Source of the DNA: JBJXHC01 sp046160825
Lineage (GTDB): Bacteria; Bacteroidota; Ignavibacteria; UBA10030; UBA6906
Length of the DNA: 64,000 nucleotides
Reading direction: 5' to 3'
NCBI GenBank assembly: GCA_046160825.1
Contig: JBJXHC010000106.1
Location: 15,247 to 79,246 of the forward strand
Shown here: positions 36,435 through 44,437 of the stretch, piece after piece
Layout: each line of letters starts with the position of its first letter
Numbering within the stretch: the stretch's first letter is position 1
Program-made: the position numbers and the translations under genes
Notes under the pieces: model-generated
What the model saw: only the letters and a program-made list of their open reading frames with translations
Told to the model about the DNA's origin: nothing
The model's database searches: none

Positions 36435-37238
36435 ATGTTCTTGTTTCGTATTCTGTTTTTCACATGCTTCCTTGCCACCGTTGCGCAGTCACAGGAGAAG
36501 CCGGCAACATTCGAGTTCTTCCCGGAACAGAAGCTCTTCCCACAACTGCCCGCCGACGCGCTTTCCCATCATATTTCCGTTTCCCGTCTCATCAGAAACA
36601 GGGATTGGATCGGGACTATCGGTGCGTCTGTTGCCATTATGCAGCTTGATCTTGAAGATATTTCGCTTCAATTCTCTCCCGCGGTATCAACATTTAACCG
36701 GTTGATAAAACCGCCCGGCATAACGGTCTATACCATCGATTACAAAATGGATTTCATGCTGGACACACGATGTGAGAATTGGACTATTCGCACTGGATTG
36801 GGACACTATAGCTGCCATTTTGCAGATGATGGAATCGAAATACTCGGCAGATCATCCATCCAGTCGGTGCGGGACTATATCGTGCTTGGCGCGAGTTACG
36901 AACTGCCTGTCATCGGCGGTTTCGTGTATGGGCTCGGCATCTATAACTACCACATCAAACCGATTGAGAACAAGCATTGGAATATCCAGGTGGGTTCGGA
37001 GTTTGGGAATATCCGGCTGGCGGACTTCGCGCACTTGTACGGCGCCATTGATCTCAAACTCAAGGAGGAAGTCGCCTGGGGGTCAACACAGAGCTACCAG
37101 GTTGGTGTACGCTTCTTCGCTGCACGTTCGAATGCTCTCCGGGTTGCGTATACGCTGCGGCGGGGGTTCGACGAGCGGGGACAGTTCTTCAATATTCGCG
37201 AGAAGGCAGACCTCCTCTCACTTCACTTCGACCTATAG
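36435..37238 (+). CDS. DUF1207-like exported protein
   Basis: A 267-residue protein with a signal peptide (MFLFRILFFTCFLATVAQSQ). The mature start FEFFPEQKLFPQLPADALS resembles the DUF1207 pattern (FP..xLF.pLxADp), and the rest reads as amphipathic beta strands (YIVLGASYELP, VYGLGIYNYHI, YQVGVRFFAARSNALRVAY), consistent with an outer-membrane barrel. GGAG lies seven bases before the ATG. It is separated by only four bases from the following DUF2279-like gene, so they are probably co-transcribed. Function unknown. Confidence 0.7.
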   Translation: MFLFRILFFTCFLATVAQSQEKPATFEFFPEQKLFPQLPADALSHHISVSRLIRNRDWIGTIGASVAIMQLDLEDISLQFSPAVSTFNRLIKPPGITVYTIDYKMDFMLDTRCENWTIRTGLGHYSCHFADDGIEILGRSSIQSVRDYIVLGASYELPVIGGFVYGLGIYNYHIKPIENKHWNIQVGSEFGNIRLADFAHLYGAIDLKLKEEVAWGSTQSYQVGVRFFAARSNALRVAYTLRRGFDERGQFFNIREKADLLSLHFDL

Positions 37239-37242
37239 ATTC

Positions 37243-38094
37243 ATGAGAACTTTCACACTGGTCTTTCTCTTGTTCACATGCAGCACGGCAATATGCCGCG
37301 ACTCTCTCATGGTGAACGATGGCTTCCATCAGATCGAAGGATCATCCTGGCGCAAGACAACCTCGGGAGCCATGGTTGCGGGATTCCTCGGCCTGTCGCT
37401 CTGGTGGGGATTCGACGCATGGTGGCAAGGCAACAGCGAGCCGTTCCATCTTATTCATGAAGGGTGGTTCCATGACTATTCCCTTGGCATTGATAAAATC
37501 GGGCATTTCTATACGGCATATTTTTATTTCCGCACATTCCGGAATATCATGCTCTGGGGAGGTCACGACCGGTCCACGGCTCTCTGGTGGGGTGTTGGCG
37601 GAACGGCGCTGTTCTCACTTTGTGTTGAGGTGGGAGATGGATTTACCATCTGGGGATTTTCGTTCGATGATCTGACGGCAAATACTCTTGGTTTATGCTA
37701 CGGGGTGTTGCAAACCGAAGTACCGTATATGCAGAACTTTAATTTCAAATGGAGTTATGTCCCGCGATCTGCCACCGAGCGCATCACTCAAATCACCAGC
37801 AACTACGACTCACACACCTACTGGTTGGCAATCAACGTGAATGGCCTGCTTCCGGAGTCGGCAAAATCCTACTGGCCGGAATTTCTCCAACTTGCGGTGG
37901 GATACGGCGTGGGTGAGAACAGCACCCGGCGTGAAGCAGCGATCGGACTGGATTTCAATCTCGAGGTATTCTCGCCTCCCGGCAGAGATCTTCTGCTTCT
38001 CCAGAAAACAGTGAACATGTTTCACTTCCCAGCACCAGCAATCAAATTCACCCAAGGGAAAGAACCGAGCTATCACCTCTTCCATACACGATAG
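37243..38094 (+). CDS. DUF2279-like envelope protein
   Basis: A 283-residue protein starting at the ATG 37243, which is followed by a signal peptide (MRTFTLVFLLFTCSTAIC). The conserved block LGIDKIGHFYTAYFYFRTF, the Cys/Glu/Asp segment CVEVGDGFTIWGFSFDDLTANTLG, and the later SNYDSHTYWLAINVNG match DUF2279, a predicted periplasmic or lipoprotein family of Bacteroidota. Hydrophobic segments sit near residues 45-60 and 105-125. The frame is open for 471 bases upstream, but that part overlaps the preceding gene and is not coding. It forms a pair with the DUF1207-like gene. Confidence 0.78.
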   Translation: MRTFTLVFLLFTCSTAICRDSLMVNDGFHQIEGSSWRKTTSGAMVAGFLGLSLWWGFDAWWQGNSEPFHLIHEGWFHDYSLGIDKIGHFYTAYFYFRTFRNIMLWGGHDRSTALWWGVGGTALFSLCVEVGDGFTIWGFSFDDLTANTLGLCYGVLQTEVPYMQNFNFKWSYVPRSATERITQITSNYDSHTYWLAINVNGLLPESAKSYWPEFLQLAVGYGVGENSTRREAAIGLDFNLEVFSPPGRDLLLLQKTVNMFHFPAPAIKFTQGKEPSYHLFHTR

Positions 38095-38150
38095 CTGGAT
38101 TCGGGACGTGACTGGTAAGGCGTGATTCAAACAAGCCACAAAACACGAAA

Positions 38151-38178
38151 GGCGCTCTGCCGACTTCGACAGAGCGCC
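38151..38178. terminator. bidirectional hairpin terminator
   Basis: A perfect 9-bp stem GGCGCTCTG (38151-38159) / CAGAGCGCC (38170-38178) with a 10-base loop sits between two convergent genes ending at 38094 and 38192. No long T-run follows, but position and stem strength fit a shared terminator. Confidence 0.6.
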
Positions 38179-38191
38179 AAGGTTACAATGT

Positions 38192-38680
38192 TCAGCTTCC
38201 TGAAACTGAATCCGGCGGAGCGGGCATTGGTGCTGATGCGTGGTCGTGGATATAAACCAACTTCCCGTCACGTTTCGCCTTTACATCGGTATATCTTCCG
38301 AGTATTTCCATCGGCGGCTCTGTCATCGTGTAGCGCCATTTCCCCCAGCTGATTACCACATCGCCGGCGACCTTGTAGTTTGATTCGATCATTTCGATTT
38401 TTCCCCGCGGCGTCATGCCAAAGTCTTTTATGAACCCTGCTTTCACACTTTCCCATCCGCGTAGTTCCAGGTCGCCCGGCGGGTAGGATACGAGGTCGGG
38501 ACTGTTCCAGTAGAGCGACATTATCCCGTCCACATCCCCGTTATTGTACATCTCGTTGAACTTCTGATCCAACGCCTTCGCTTCCGCGATCATCTGATCA
38601 GGTGATTCTCCCTGCGGCGCGCAACCGACAATAAAAATAATGCCTGCAAAGAATAGGGATAACAGAACCACTTGTTTCAT
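38192..38680 (-). CDS. SnoaL/DUF4440-like (NTF2-fold) lipoprotein
   Basis: A 162-residue lipoprotein: signal MKQVVLLSLFFAGIIFIVGC with lipobox Cys at residue 20. The mature part follows the NTF2-like fold of SnoaL_3/DUF4440 proteins (FNEMYNNGDVDGIMSLYWNSPDLVSYPP, then GWESVKAGFIKDF and the late HDHASAP). AGGAGG lies six bases before the ATG. The activity and ligand are unknown; such proteins range from isomerases to non-enzymatic binders. Confidence 0.82.
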   Translation of the reverse strand: MKQVVLLSLFFAGIIFIVGCAPQGESPDQMIAEAKALDQKFNEMYNNGDVDGIMSLYWNSPDLVSYPPGDLELRGWESVKAGFIKDFGMTPRGKIEMIESNYKVAGDVVISWGKWRYTMTEPPMEILGRYTDVKAKRDGKLVYIHDHASAPMPAPPDSVSGS

Positions 38681-38744
38681 TCGAGCCTCCTGTGGATGAT
38701 GTGTGAATGCGAGAGAAGAACGGCTTCCTCTCGAAATGTTGGGA

Positions 38745-39605
38745 TTACTTCATCGTCTTCCATTCTGCAATTGCATCATCGTTGAACTTCACATATTGAG
38801 CGTTTCCTGCCTTCTGTGCGCGGGACTTGCTGGCTTCTGCCGATGCGATGGCAGCCTTGTAGTCCTTTAGTCCGGCCTGAATTTGCGACTGCAATCGCCA
38901 AACCCAGAATGCATTGTCATTGAGTTCAATCGACTTGTTTACCCACTCAAGGGCGGTCTTCAGATCTTTCCCTGCTGCGTAATAGTATGACGCTGATTGG
39001 AAGTACATGTTCGCGACCTCGCCAAAGGGACTCGCTGTGGCTTCCTTGATTGCTGCCATTACTTTGGTTTCCACGTCAAACTCCATCCGGAACTTGACGC
39101 CGGTGTTTTCCCACATCAACTCAAGGTTGGCTGCATTCGCAGTAATGTCCGAGATATTAATGGTGAATGTTTCGACGGACATCGGGAGTCGTGAGGGTTT
39201 CACCTTGAACGTCGTCTGGTCTTCCTTCTCAACTCGTTCCGCACCGCCGGTGGTTTTCTTGTTAATGATGATTGTCCATTCGCTCTCTCCGGGGATGGTA
39301 TAGAGAGAATAGGTCCCCGCCGGTACGTCCGTGCCCTCAAGCTTCACCTGATCGCTGAAAGAAATTGTCGTCGGATCATTCGCTCCGGTGCGCCATACTT
39401 GTCCGTAAGGAACGAGGTCACCGAAAATTTTTCTCCCTTTTACACTCGGTCGTGAGTAAGAAACCGCGACATCCATAATGCCAACCCTCTGCTCAATCCT
39501 GGCTTTGGGACTCGGTTGCGGCGTCTCAAGCTGTGACTTCGCATTGGGCGTAGCCAGGAATAGAAAAGAAACAACCGCTGACCACCATATTGATGACTTG
39601 TGCAT
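38745..39605 (-). CDS. DUF2911 protein with TPR-like tail
   Basis: A 286-residue protein with a signal peptide (MHKSSIWWSAVVSFLFLATPNAKS). Residues about 30-175 match DUF2911 (QRVGIMDVAVSYSRPSVKGR, FGDLVPYGQVWRTGANDPT, GTYSLYTIPGESEWTIIINK). Residues about 190-286 are helical and resemble one or two TPR units (YYAAGKDLKTALEWVNKSIE, DYKAAIASAEASK). I chose ATG 39605, preceded by GGGAGAAG, over an upstream in-frame ATG without support. DUF2911 is common in Bacteroidota and has no established role. Confidence 0.88.
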   Translation of the reverse strand: MHKSSIWWSAVVSFLFLATPNAKSQLETPQPSPKARIEQRVGIMDVAVSYSRPSVKGRKIFGDLVPYGQVWRTGANDPTTISFSDQVKLEGTDVPAGTYSLYTIPGESEWTIIINKKTTGGAERVEKEDQTTFKVKPSRLPMSVETFTINISDITANAANLELMWENTGVKFRMEFDVETKVMAAIKEATASPFGEVANMYFQSASYYYAAGKDLKTALEWVNKSIELNDNAFWVWRLQSQIQAGLKDYKAAIASAEASKSRAQKAGNAQYVKFNDDAIAEWKTMK

Positions 39606-39741
39606 GAGTACTTCTCCCTTTGTTTGAATGGTTTGACTGGTAAACTGATTTGAACAATTGTTCATTGCTATTTTTTTATCGCTCCTCCGCGTATCCCACT
39701 CTTCCCCCAGTTCGCAATTCACATTTCGCACTTTGTATTTT

Positions 39742-39909
39742 CTACCTTATTCCACGTTTTTTCTTCTCAATCAGTACTTGTGCATCCACCGGTGACGCGC
39801 AGATAGCACAGACATAGCGTCGCGTGGTCTCATTGAAATCAGGCTCCCTCCTTTGTTTGCAGTTCGGGCATCGGACAACGAGCGGTTTTTCTTCTTTGGA
39901 TTTGGGCAT
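39742..39909 (-). CDS. 55-residue zinc-ribbon protein
   Basis: Reading the minus strand from the ATG at 39907-39909 to the TAG at 39744-39742 gives 55 residues: a Lys/Glu-rich start (MPKSKEEKPLVVR), a first Cys pair CPNC, a 19-residue interval, a second pair CAIC, and a basic tail ending EKKKRGIR. Two CxxC knuckles predict one structural zinc. It lies 39 bases downstream of the agmatine deiminase gene on the same strand, so it may share its transcript. It is too small for a confident family; a role in nucleic acid or protein binding is a guess. Confidence 0.65.
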   Translation of the reverse strand: MPKSKEEKPLVVRCPNCKQRREPDFNETTRRYVCAICASPVDAQVLIEKKKRGIR

Positions 39910-39948
39910 GGGGTGACAAGGGTTTAGTGGTTTGGGGTATGAACTCTG

Positions 39949-41013
39949 TCACGGCTGTTGTTGAGTCAGACAGTGAATCGTGCCGAAACCCCAGACAAGG
40001 TCTACGGCATGGATACCGACGACAGGGCGGTCAGTGATCAATTCAGAAATAATACCAAGCGCCACACGGTCATTGGGATCATTGAATGTCGGGACAAGAA
40101 CTGCCGCGTTGGAAATGTAGAAGTTCGCGTAACTCGCAGGGAGACGGACTCCATCAAATATCAATGGGGAAGGCATGGGAAGTTTCACAACCTCCGGTTT
40201 CGATCCGTTCTCCAGAATCATGCCCTGTAGACGCTCCTGGTTTTCCTTCAAGACGGCGTAGTTGGCATCCGTGGGGTGTTGCTCATCGCACACAACAACC
40301 GTTGCGGAATTCACGAAACGCGCAAGGTCATCGACATGACCATGCGTATCATCACCGGCAATACCTTTGCCCAACCAGAGAACATTGGTAACACCGAGCG
40401 AGTCCTTCAGTCCAAGTTCGGTTTGTTCGCGACTCATTCCCGGATTGCGCACCTGGGTTTGTTGGTCAAGGAGACACTCTTCTGTTGTGAGAAGCGTCCC
40501 ACGGCCATTTACATCAATCGCCCCACCTTCGAGTACGAGCGGTTTGCCATTCCACACGGGATCAAATCGACGGAGACCGAGTGCCTTTGCAGCACGGGCA
40601 TGAATCTTCGCGTCCTTCTTGTGATTGCTATACTTGGCCCAGCCGGTGAAACCGAAGTTGTTAATCGCCACTTCGCTTTCATTCTCATCGCGCCTCACGA
40701 ACATCGGCCCGAAGTCCCGCGTCCACCCTCTGTCAGTAGGAAAGCGAAAGAATTCCACCCGGGAAAGATCAACTCCCACTTTCGTGAGAACGCGATGAGC
40801 AGAGCGTTCGTGCTCTTTCGACTCCACAATAATACGGACGATCTCACCGTGTACGATTGCGCGTACAATCTCACCGTACACCCAGGGGATGGGTGTGAAC
40901 TTGCCGGGCCAGTCTTCCTTGTTGTGCGGCCATCCGAGCCAGGTGGCATCATGTCGCTCCCACTCGGCGGGCATACGGAAACCAAGCGAGGCTGGTGTTG
41001 CGTTGCGAGACAC
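39949..41013 (-). CDS. aguA: agmatine deiminase family protein (AguA type)
   Basis: A 354-residue guanidino-modifying enzyme that converts agmatine to N-carbamoylputrescine. Family marks: FRMPAEWERHDATWLGWP at the start, RDFGPMFV, VLEGGAIDVNGRGTLLTTEE, GDDTHGHVDDLARFV, and the catalytic Cys in FGTIHCLTQQQP at the very end. The GTG start at 41013 shares a base with the aguB stop (TAGTG). The pairing with an N-carbamoylputrescine amidase supports the agmatine role over peptidyl-arginine deiminase, its closest relative. Confidence 0.93.
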   Translation of the reverse strand: MSRNATPASLGFRMPAEWERHDATWLGWPHNKEDWPGKFTPIPWVYGEIVRAIVHGEIVRIIVESKEHERSAHRVLTKVGVDLSRVEFFRFPTDRGWTRDFGPMFVRRDENESEVAINNFGFTGWAKYSNHKKDAKIHARAAKALGLRRFDPVWNGKPLVLEGGAIDVNGRGTLLTTEECLLDQQTQVRNPGMSREQTELGLKDSLGVTNVLWLGKGIAGDDTHGHVDDLARFVNSATVVVCDEQHPTDANYAVLKENQERLQGMILENGSKPEVVKLPMPSPLIFDGVRLPASYANFYISNAAVLVPTFNDPNDRVALGIISELITDRPVVGIHAVDLVWGFGTIHCLTQQQP

Positions 41014-41936
41014 TATTGTTTCGGACTCCAGGGTTCGTCGTTCAGAAAGCGGCGGGTGATGCCATCATAAGCATCAATGCGGCGGTCCCGCAGGAAAGGC
41101 CAATTGTGGCGGATCTCTTCCATATGCGCCGTATCGACCTCGGCAAGCAGGATTTCTTCTTTATCTGTTGAAGCCTCTGCAAGGATCACTCCCTGTGGAT
41201 CCGCGATAAACGATGATCCCCAGAATTCAATCCCCGGTCCACCCGCTTGGGGGATTTCGTGTCCCGTACGGTTTGCCGCTGCGACGTACACGCCGTTGGC
41301 AATTGCATGACCGCGTTGGATTATCCGCCAGGCATCACGTTGCGCTGCGCCATATTGCGCTTTCTCATGAGGATGCCAGCCAATCGCGGTCGGATAGAAG
41401 AGCACATCAGCACCCTGAAGGGCCGTAAGCCTCGCACCCTCGGGATACCATTGATCCCAACAAATGAGCGTTCCGACCCGCCCGATAGAAGTGTCGGTGG
41501 CTTTGAAACCAAGGTCTCCGGGCGTGAAATAAAATTTCTCGTAGTATGATGGATCATCCGGAATATGCATTTTCCTATAGAAACCTGCGATGCATCCGTC
41601 GGTATCAATGATGGCGGCGCTGTTATGATACACGCCGACTGCACGCTTTTCAAAGACGGGGGCGATTATGACAACACCCAACGATTGTGCTTCCTTCGCG
41701 AGAGCATCGGTACTCGGTCCCGGTACCGGTTCCGCGAGATCGAACATCGCTATATCTTCACGCTGACAAAAATACTGTGACCGGAAAAGCTCCGGTAAAC
41801 AGATGACTCGCGCGCCTTTTCTGGCGGCGTCTTTCACTTTTTCGACAGCGCGGCGGAGGTTGTCTTTGGGATCCATACCCACAGACATCTGGACAAGACC
41901 AATAGTATATCGACGGGGATGCTGAGGAACGGACAC
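41013..41936 (-). CDS. aguB: N-carbamoylputrescine amidase (nitrilase superfamily)
   Basis: A 307-residue carbon-nitrogen hydrolase that releases putrescine from N-carbamoylputrescine. The Glu-Lys-Cys triad is in CLPELFRSQYF, YRKMHIPDDPSYYEKFYF and LICWDQWYPEGAR; IGWHPHEKAQYG is typical of AguB. The start is a GTG at 41936 without a clear ribosome-binding site; the nitrilase fold begins a few residues later at YTIGLVQMSVG. It lies directly upstream of the deiminase gene, giving a two-step polyamine pathway. It starts 82 bases below the frameshifted eda gene. Confidence 0.94.
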   Translation of the reverse strand: MSVPQHPRRYTIGLVQMSVGMDPKDNLRRAVEKVKDAARKGARVICLPELFRSQYFCQREDIAMFDLAEPVPGPSTDALAKEAQSLGVVIIAPVFEKRAVGVYHNSAAIIDTDGCIAGFYRKMHIPDDPSYYEKFYFTPGDLGFKATDTSIGRVGTLICWDQWYPEGARLTALQGADVLFYPTAIGWHPHEKAQYGAAQRDAWRIIQRGHAIANGVYVAAANRTGHEIPQAGGPGIEFWGSSFIADPQGVILAEASTDKEEILLAEVDTAHMEEIRHNWPFLRDRRIDAYDGITRRFLNDEPWSPKQ

Positions 41937-42018
41937 GGGACCGGTTCTTATTGGACGGAAAATGTGTGCGAGAATATAGCCACGGTGATTCTGAAAAGCA
42001 AGAATCGCTCAGATGACA

Positions 42019-42655
42019 TTACGAAGTGGCCGATCCGGCAACCGCAACGGCCCGCGCAACAAGGGTTTCAATTTCAGAAAAACGGTTCTGGGCAATGAGA
42101 TCAGACTTCACCATCCAGCTTCCTCCGCACGCAAGGACCGGAGAAAATTTGAGATATGAGGTGAGACTTGCTTCATCAATCCCACCTGTGAGGATGAATC
42201 TGATATTTCTATATGGGGCTGCGATGGCCTTCAAGTAGCCAATCCCGCCGCTGGGTTCGGCGGGGAAAAACTTTACGGCATCAAGACCAAGCTCAAGCGC
42301 CGCTTCAATCTCTGTGGGTGCGACAACCCCCGGGGTTATTGGAATACCTTCGTGCAAGCAATACTCCACGACCTTCCGATTGAGTCCGGGTGAAACCAGA
42401 TACTTCGCTCCGCAATCGACTGCAGTCTTTGCCTGATCAACACTCAACACTGTCCCTGCACCAAGACATATCAGGCAATGTTTTTGCGATCCGGGTAATT
42501 GCCCCTTTTGCCGCGTTTGTGCGAAAGGTGATCTCCATTGTGGGAAGACCGCCGTTGATGAGCGCTTGTGCAAGAGGTTCGGCGCGGCCCTCGTCTTCAA
42601 TAATGACGACAGGGATGATTCGAATACGACCGAGCTGTTCGAGTACCGGGTTCAT
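42019..42655 (-). pseudogene. eda: KDPG/KHG aldolase, interrupted by a frameshift
   Basis: The aldolase is spread over two frames. From ATG 42655 the first frame reads MNPVLEQLGRIRIIPVVIIE to MEITFRTNAAKGAITRIAKT and LPDM, then leaves the family and stops at 42437. The other frame continues with LGAGTVLSVDQAKTAVDCGA, SPGLNRKVVEYC, GLDAVKFFPAEPSGG (Schiff-base Lys) and ACGGSWMV to the stop at 42019. The break lies near 42463-42470, at GATATGT-CTTGG: one base extra or two missing. Together the parts make a full-length (about 210-residue) aldolase with all motifs, so this is a recent lesion, a sequencing indel, or less likely a recoding event. It follows gnd by 10 bases. Confidence 0.85.
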
Positions 42656-42665
42656 TGTCGGATGA

Positions 42666-44120
42666 TCATGCACTATATGCAGTCGAGGATGTTTCACCTC
42701 CGCGACCGGTCCAGTTGGTATGGAAGAACTCTCCCCGCGGCTTGTCAATGCGCTCATATTGGTGAGCGCCAAAGTAGTCACGTTGCGCCTGCAGAAGATT
42801 TGCCGGCAGGCGCTCATTGCGGTAGCCGTCGAAGTAATTCAACGCCGTCGAGAATGCGGGCACCCAGACACCGTTCGTTATAGCCGTGGCGATAACACGA
42901 CGCCATGATGCCTGCGACGATTCAATCTTCTCCTTGAAGAAGGGATCAAGTAGCAGATTTGCAAGCCCCGGATTCCTGTCGAATGCCTCCTTGATTTTTC
43001 CAAGGAACGCAGACCGGATGATGCATCCGCCGCGCCACATCAACGCAATGCTGCCATAATTCAGATTCCATTTGAATTCCTCTGCCGCAGCGCGCAACAG
43101 TGTGAATCCCTGCGCATACGAGATAATCTTTGAGGCATATAAAGCGAGTTCAAGGTCTTTCAAGAACGCGGTTCTGTCACCTGTAAACTTCGCGGAAGGG
43201 CCATTCAAGACCTTCGATGCGGCGACGCGGTCTTCTTTCATCGCAGAAAGACATCGAGCAAACACTGCTTCGCTAATAAGTGTGAGCGGAATACCGAGAT
43301 CAAGAGATGTCACGCTCGTCCACTTGCCCGTTCCTTTCTGACCGGCTGTGTCAAGAATCTTGTCGACGAGTGGTGTACCATCCTCATCTTTGTACGCAAG
43401 GATGTCTCTCGTGATCTCGATGAGGTAGCTATCGAGGATTCCAGTGTTCCATTGCTTGAATACCAGGTGCATTTCGTCGGCAGACATTCCAAGAATGTCC
43501 TTCATGATCTGGTACGCTTCGCAAATGAGTTGCATGTCGCCGTACTCAATGCCATTGTGAACCATCTTCACAAAATGCCCGGCACCGTCCGTACCAACCC
43601 AATCGCAGCACGGTACTCCATTGTCCACTTTTGCAGCAATGGATTGAAAGATCGGTTGCACATGGGGCCATGCAGCTTGCGATCCCCCCGGCATTATGGA
43701 GGGCCCTGTCAAAGCACCCTCCTCACCACCTGAAACACCTGTACCAATAAACAACAAGCCCTTGCCTTCAAGGTACTTCGTCCTCCGAATCGTGTCCGGG
43801 AAATGCGAGTTGCCTCCGTCAATAATAATGTCGCCCTTTTGGAGATGCGGGAGAAGGCTTTCGATAAATTCATCCACAGGCTTTCCGGCCTTCACCATCA
43901 GCATGACTTTGCGTGGTGCCTTGAGCGCGTCAACCAATTCCTTGATGGAGTGTGTACCAATGATCTTCTTGCCCTTCGCCCGGCCGCTGACAAAGTGATC
44001 GACTTTTTCGACCGTCCGGTTGAACACTGCCACCCTATACCCGTGGTGTTCCATGTTCAATACGAGATTTTCCCCCATGACGGCCAAGCCAACGAGGCCG
44101 ATATCTGCTTTCTCTTGCAT
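42666..44120 (-). CDS. gnd: 6-phosphogluconate dehydrogenase, decarboxylating
   Basis: A 484-residue oxidoreductase that turns 6-phosphogluconate into ribulose 5-phosphate with CO2 release. N-terminal dinucleotide site IGLVGLAVMGENLVLNMEHHG (Rossmann pattern GLxxMG), then IIIDGGNSHFPDT, TGVSGGEEGALTGPSIMPGG and the substrate motif VHNGIEYGDMQLI with the catalytic Lys in HFVKMVHNG. The C-terminal helical domain ends with RRGGCIIRSAF-type text (here WRGGCIIRSAFL) and DYFGAHQYERID. It is intact. It lies between a sugar-kinase remnant and the broken aldolase, suggesting a former sugar-acid catabolism cluster. Confidence 0.96.
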   Translation of the reverse strand: MQEKADIGLVGLAVMGENLVLNMEHHGYRVAVFNRTVEKVDHFVSGRAKGKKIIGTHSIKELVDALKAPRKVMLMVKAGKPVDEFIESLLPHLQKGDIIIDGGNSHFPDTIRRTKYLEGKGLLFIGTGVSGGEEGALTGPSIMPGGSQAAWPHVQPIFQSIAAKVDNGVPCCDWVGTDGAGHFVKMVHNGIEYGDMQLICEAYQIMKDILGMSADEMHLVFKQWNTGILDSYLIEITRDILAYKDEDGTPLVDKILDTAGQKGTGKWTSVTSLDLGIPLTLISEAVFARCLSAMKEDRVAASKVLNGPSAKFTGDRTAFLKDLELALYASKIISYAQGFTLLRAAAEEFKWNLNYGSIALMWRGGCIIRSAFLGKIKEAFDRNPGLANLLLDPFFKEKIESSQASWRRVIATAITNGVWVPAFSTALNYFDGYRNERLPANLLQAQRDYFGAHQYERIDKPRGEFFHTNWTGRGGETSSTAYSA

Positions 44121-44213
44121 AGTTTACGGCTTCTCTTTCTTCAAATTGTAGAATATAGATTGAGCATCAGTGAAGATAAACACAAATATGTGAAGACACA
44201 AAATCCGAAGATG

Positions 44214-44344
44214 TCAGCGCTTGATCCTCGCGCTCCCCCCCTCATCACGTGTTCGATCTCTTCCATGGTGACCATACTTGTATCACCACGCGTGGATTGA
44301 AGCAACGCACCATGTGCCGTCCCCATCTCCACGCACTCTTTGGG
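44214..44344 (-). pseudogene. truncated 2-keto-3-deoxygluconate kinase-like tail
   Basis: Only the last about 42 residues of a PfkB-type sugar kinase remain: PKECVEMGTAHGALLQSTRG, DTSMVTMEEIEHVMRG and then, after a shift, GSARIKR-stop (TGA at 44216-44214). The pattern 'G-AHGAL-tt-PGDT...eev..m.kGGSAR..R' is that of KdgK-like kinases. The shift lies in a run of seven G residues (plus-strand C run at about 44235-44241); eight would restore the ending. As it stands the frame reads through to 44141. Upstream on the same strand there is no kinase body, only 70 bases to the pdxB stop, so the gene is truncated as well as shifted. Confidence 0.65.
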
Positions 44345-44437
44345 AGTGAGTACAAAAAAGATCTCCATTTGTCAAGATGGGCACTCAAGAAAAAAGAGAG
44401 GTAAGTCCAGAACTGTGTTTTCAGACGTAAAGCGGCA

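Noticed and set aside
36772..37242. In-frame extension of the DUF2279-like gene upstream of 37243
   Set aside because: It overlaps the DUF1207-like gene in another frame, and a signal peptide begins at the internal ATG.
40276..41070. Plus-strand open frame over the agmatine deiminase gene
   Set aside because: It is antisense to a gene with all family motifs and has no recognisable domain.
44141..44368. 75-residue gene with a hydrophobic end
   Set aside because: The hydrophobic end arises only after the G-run shift; the preceding text is a kinase tail, so it is listed as a pseudogene.
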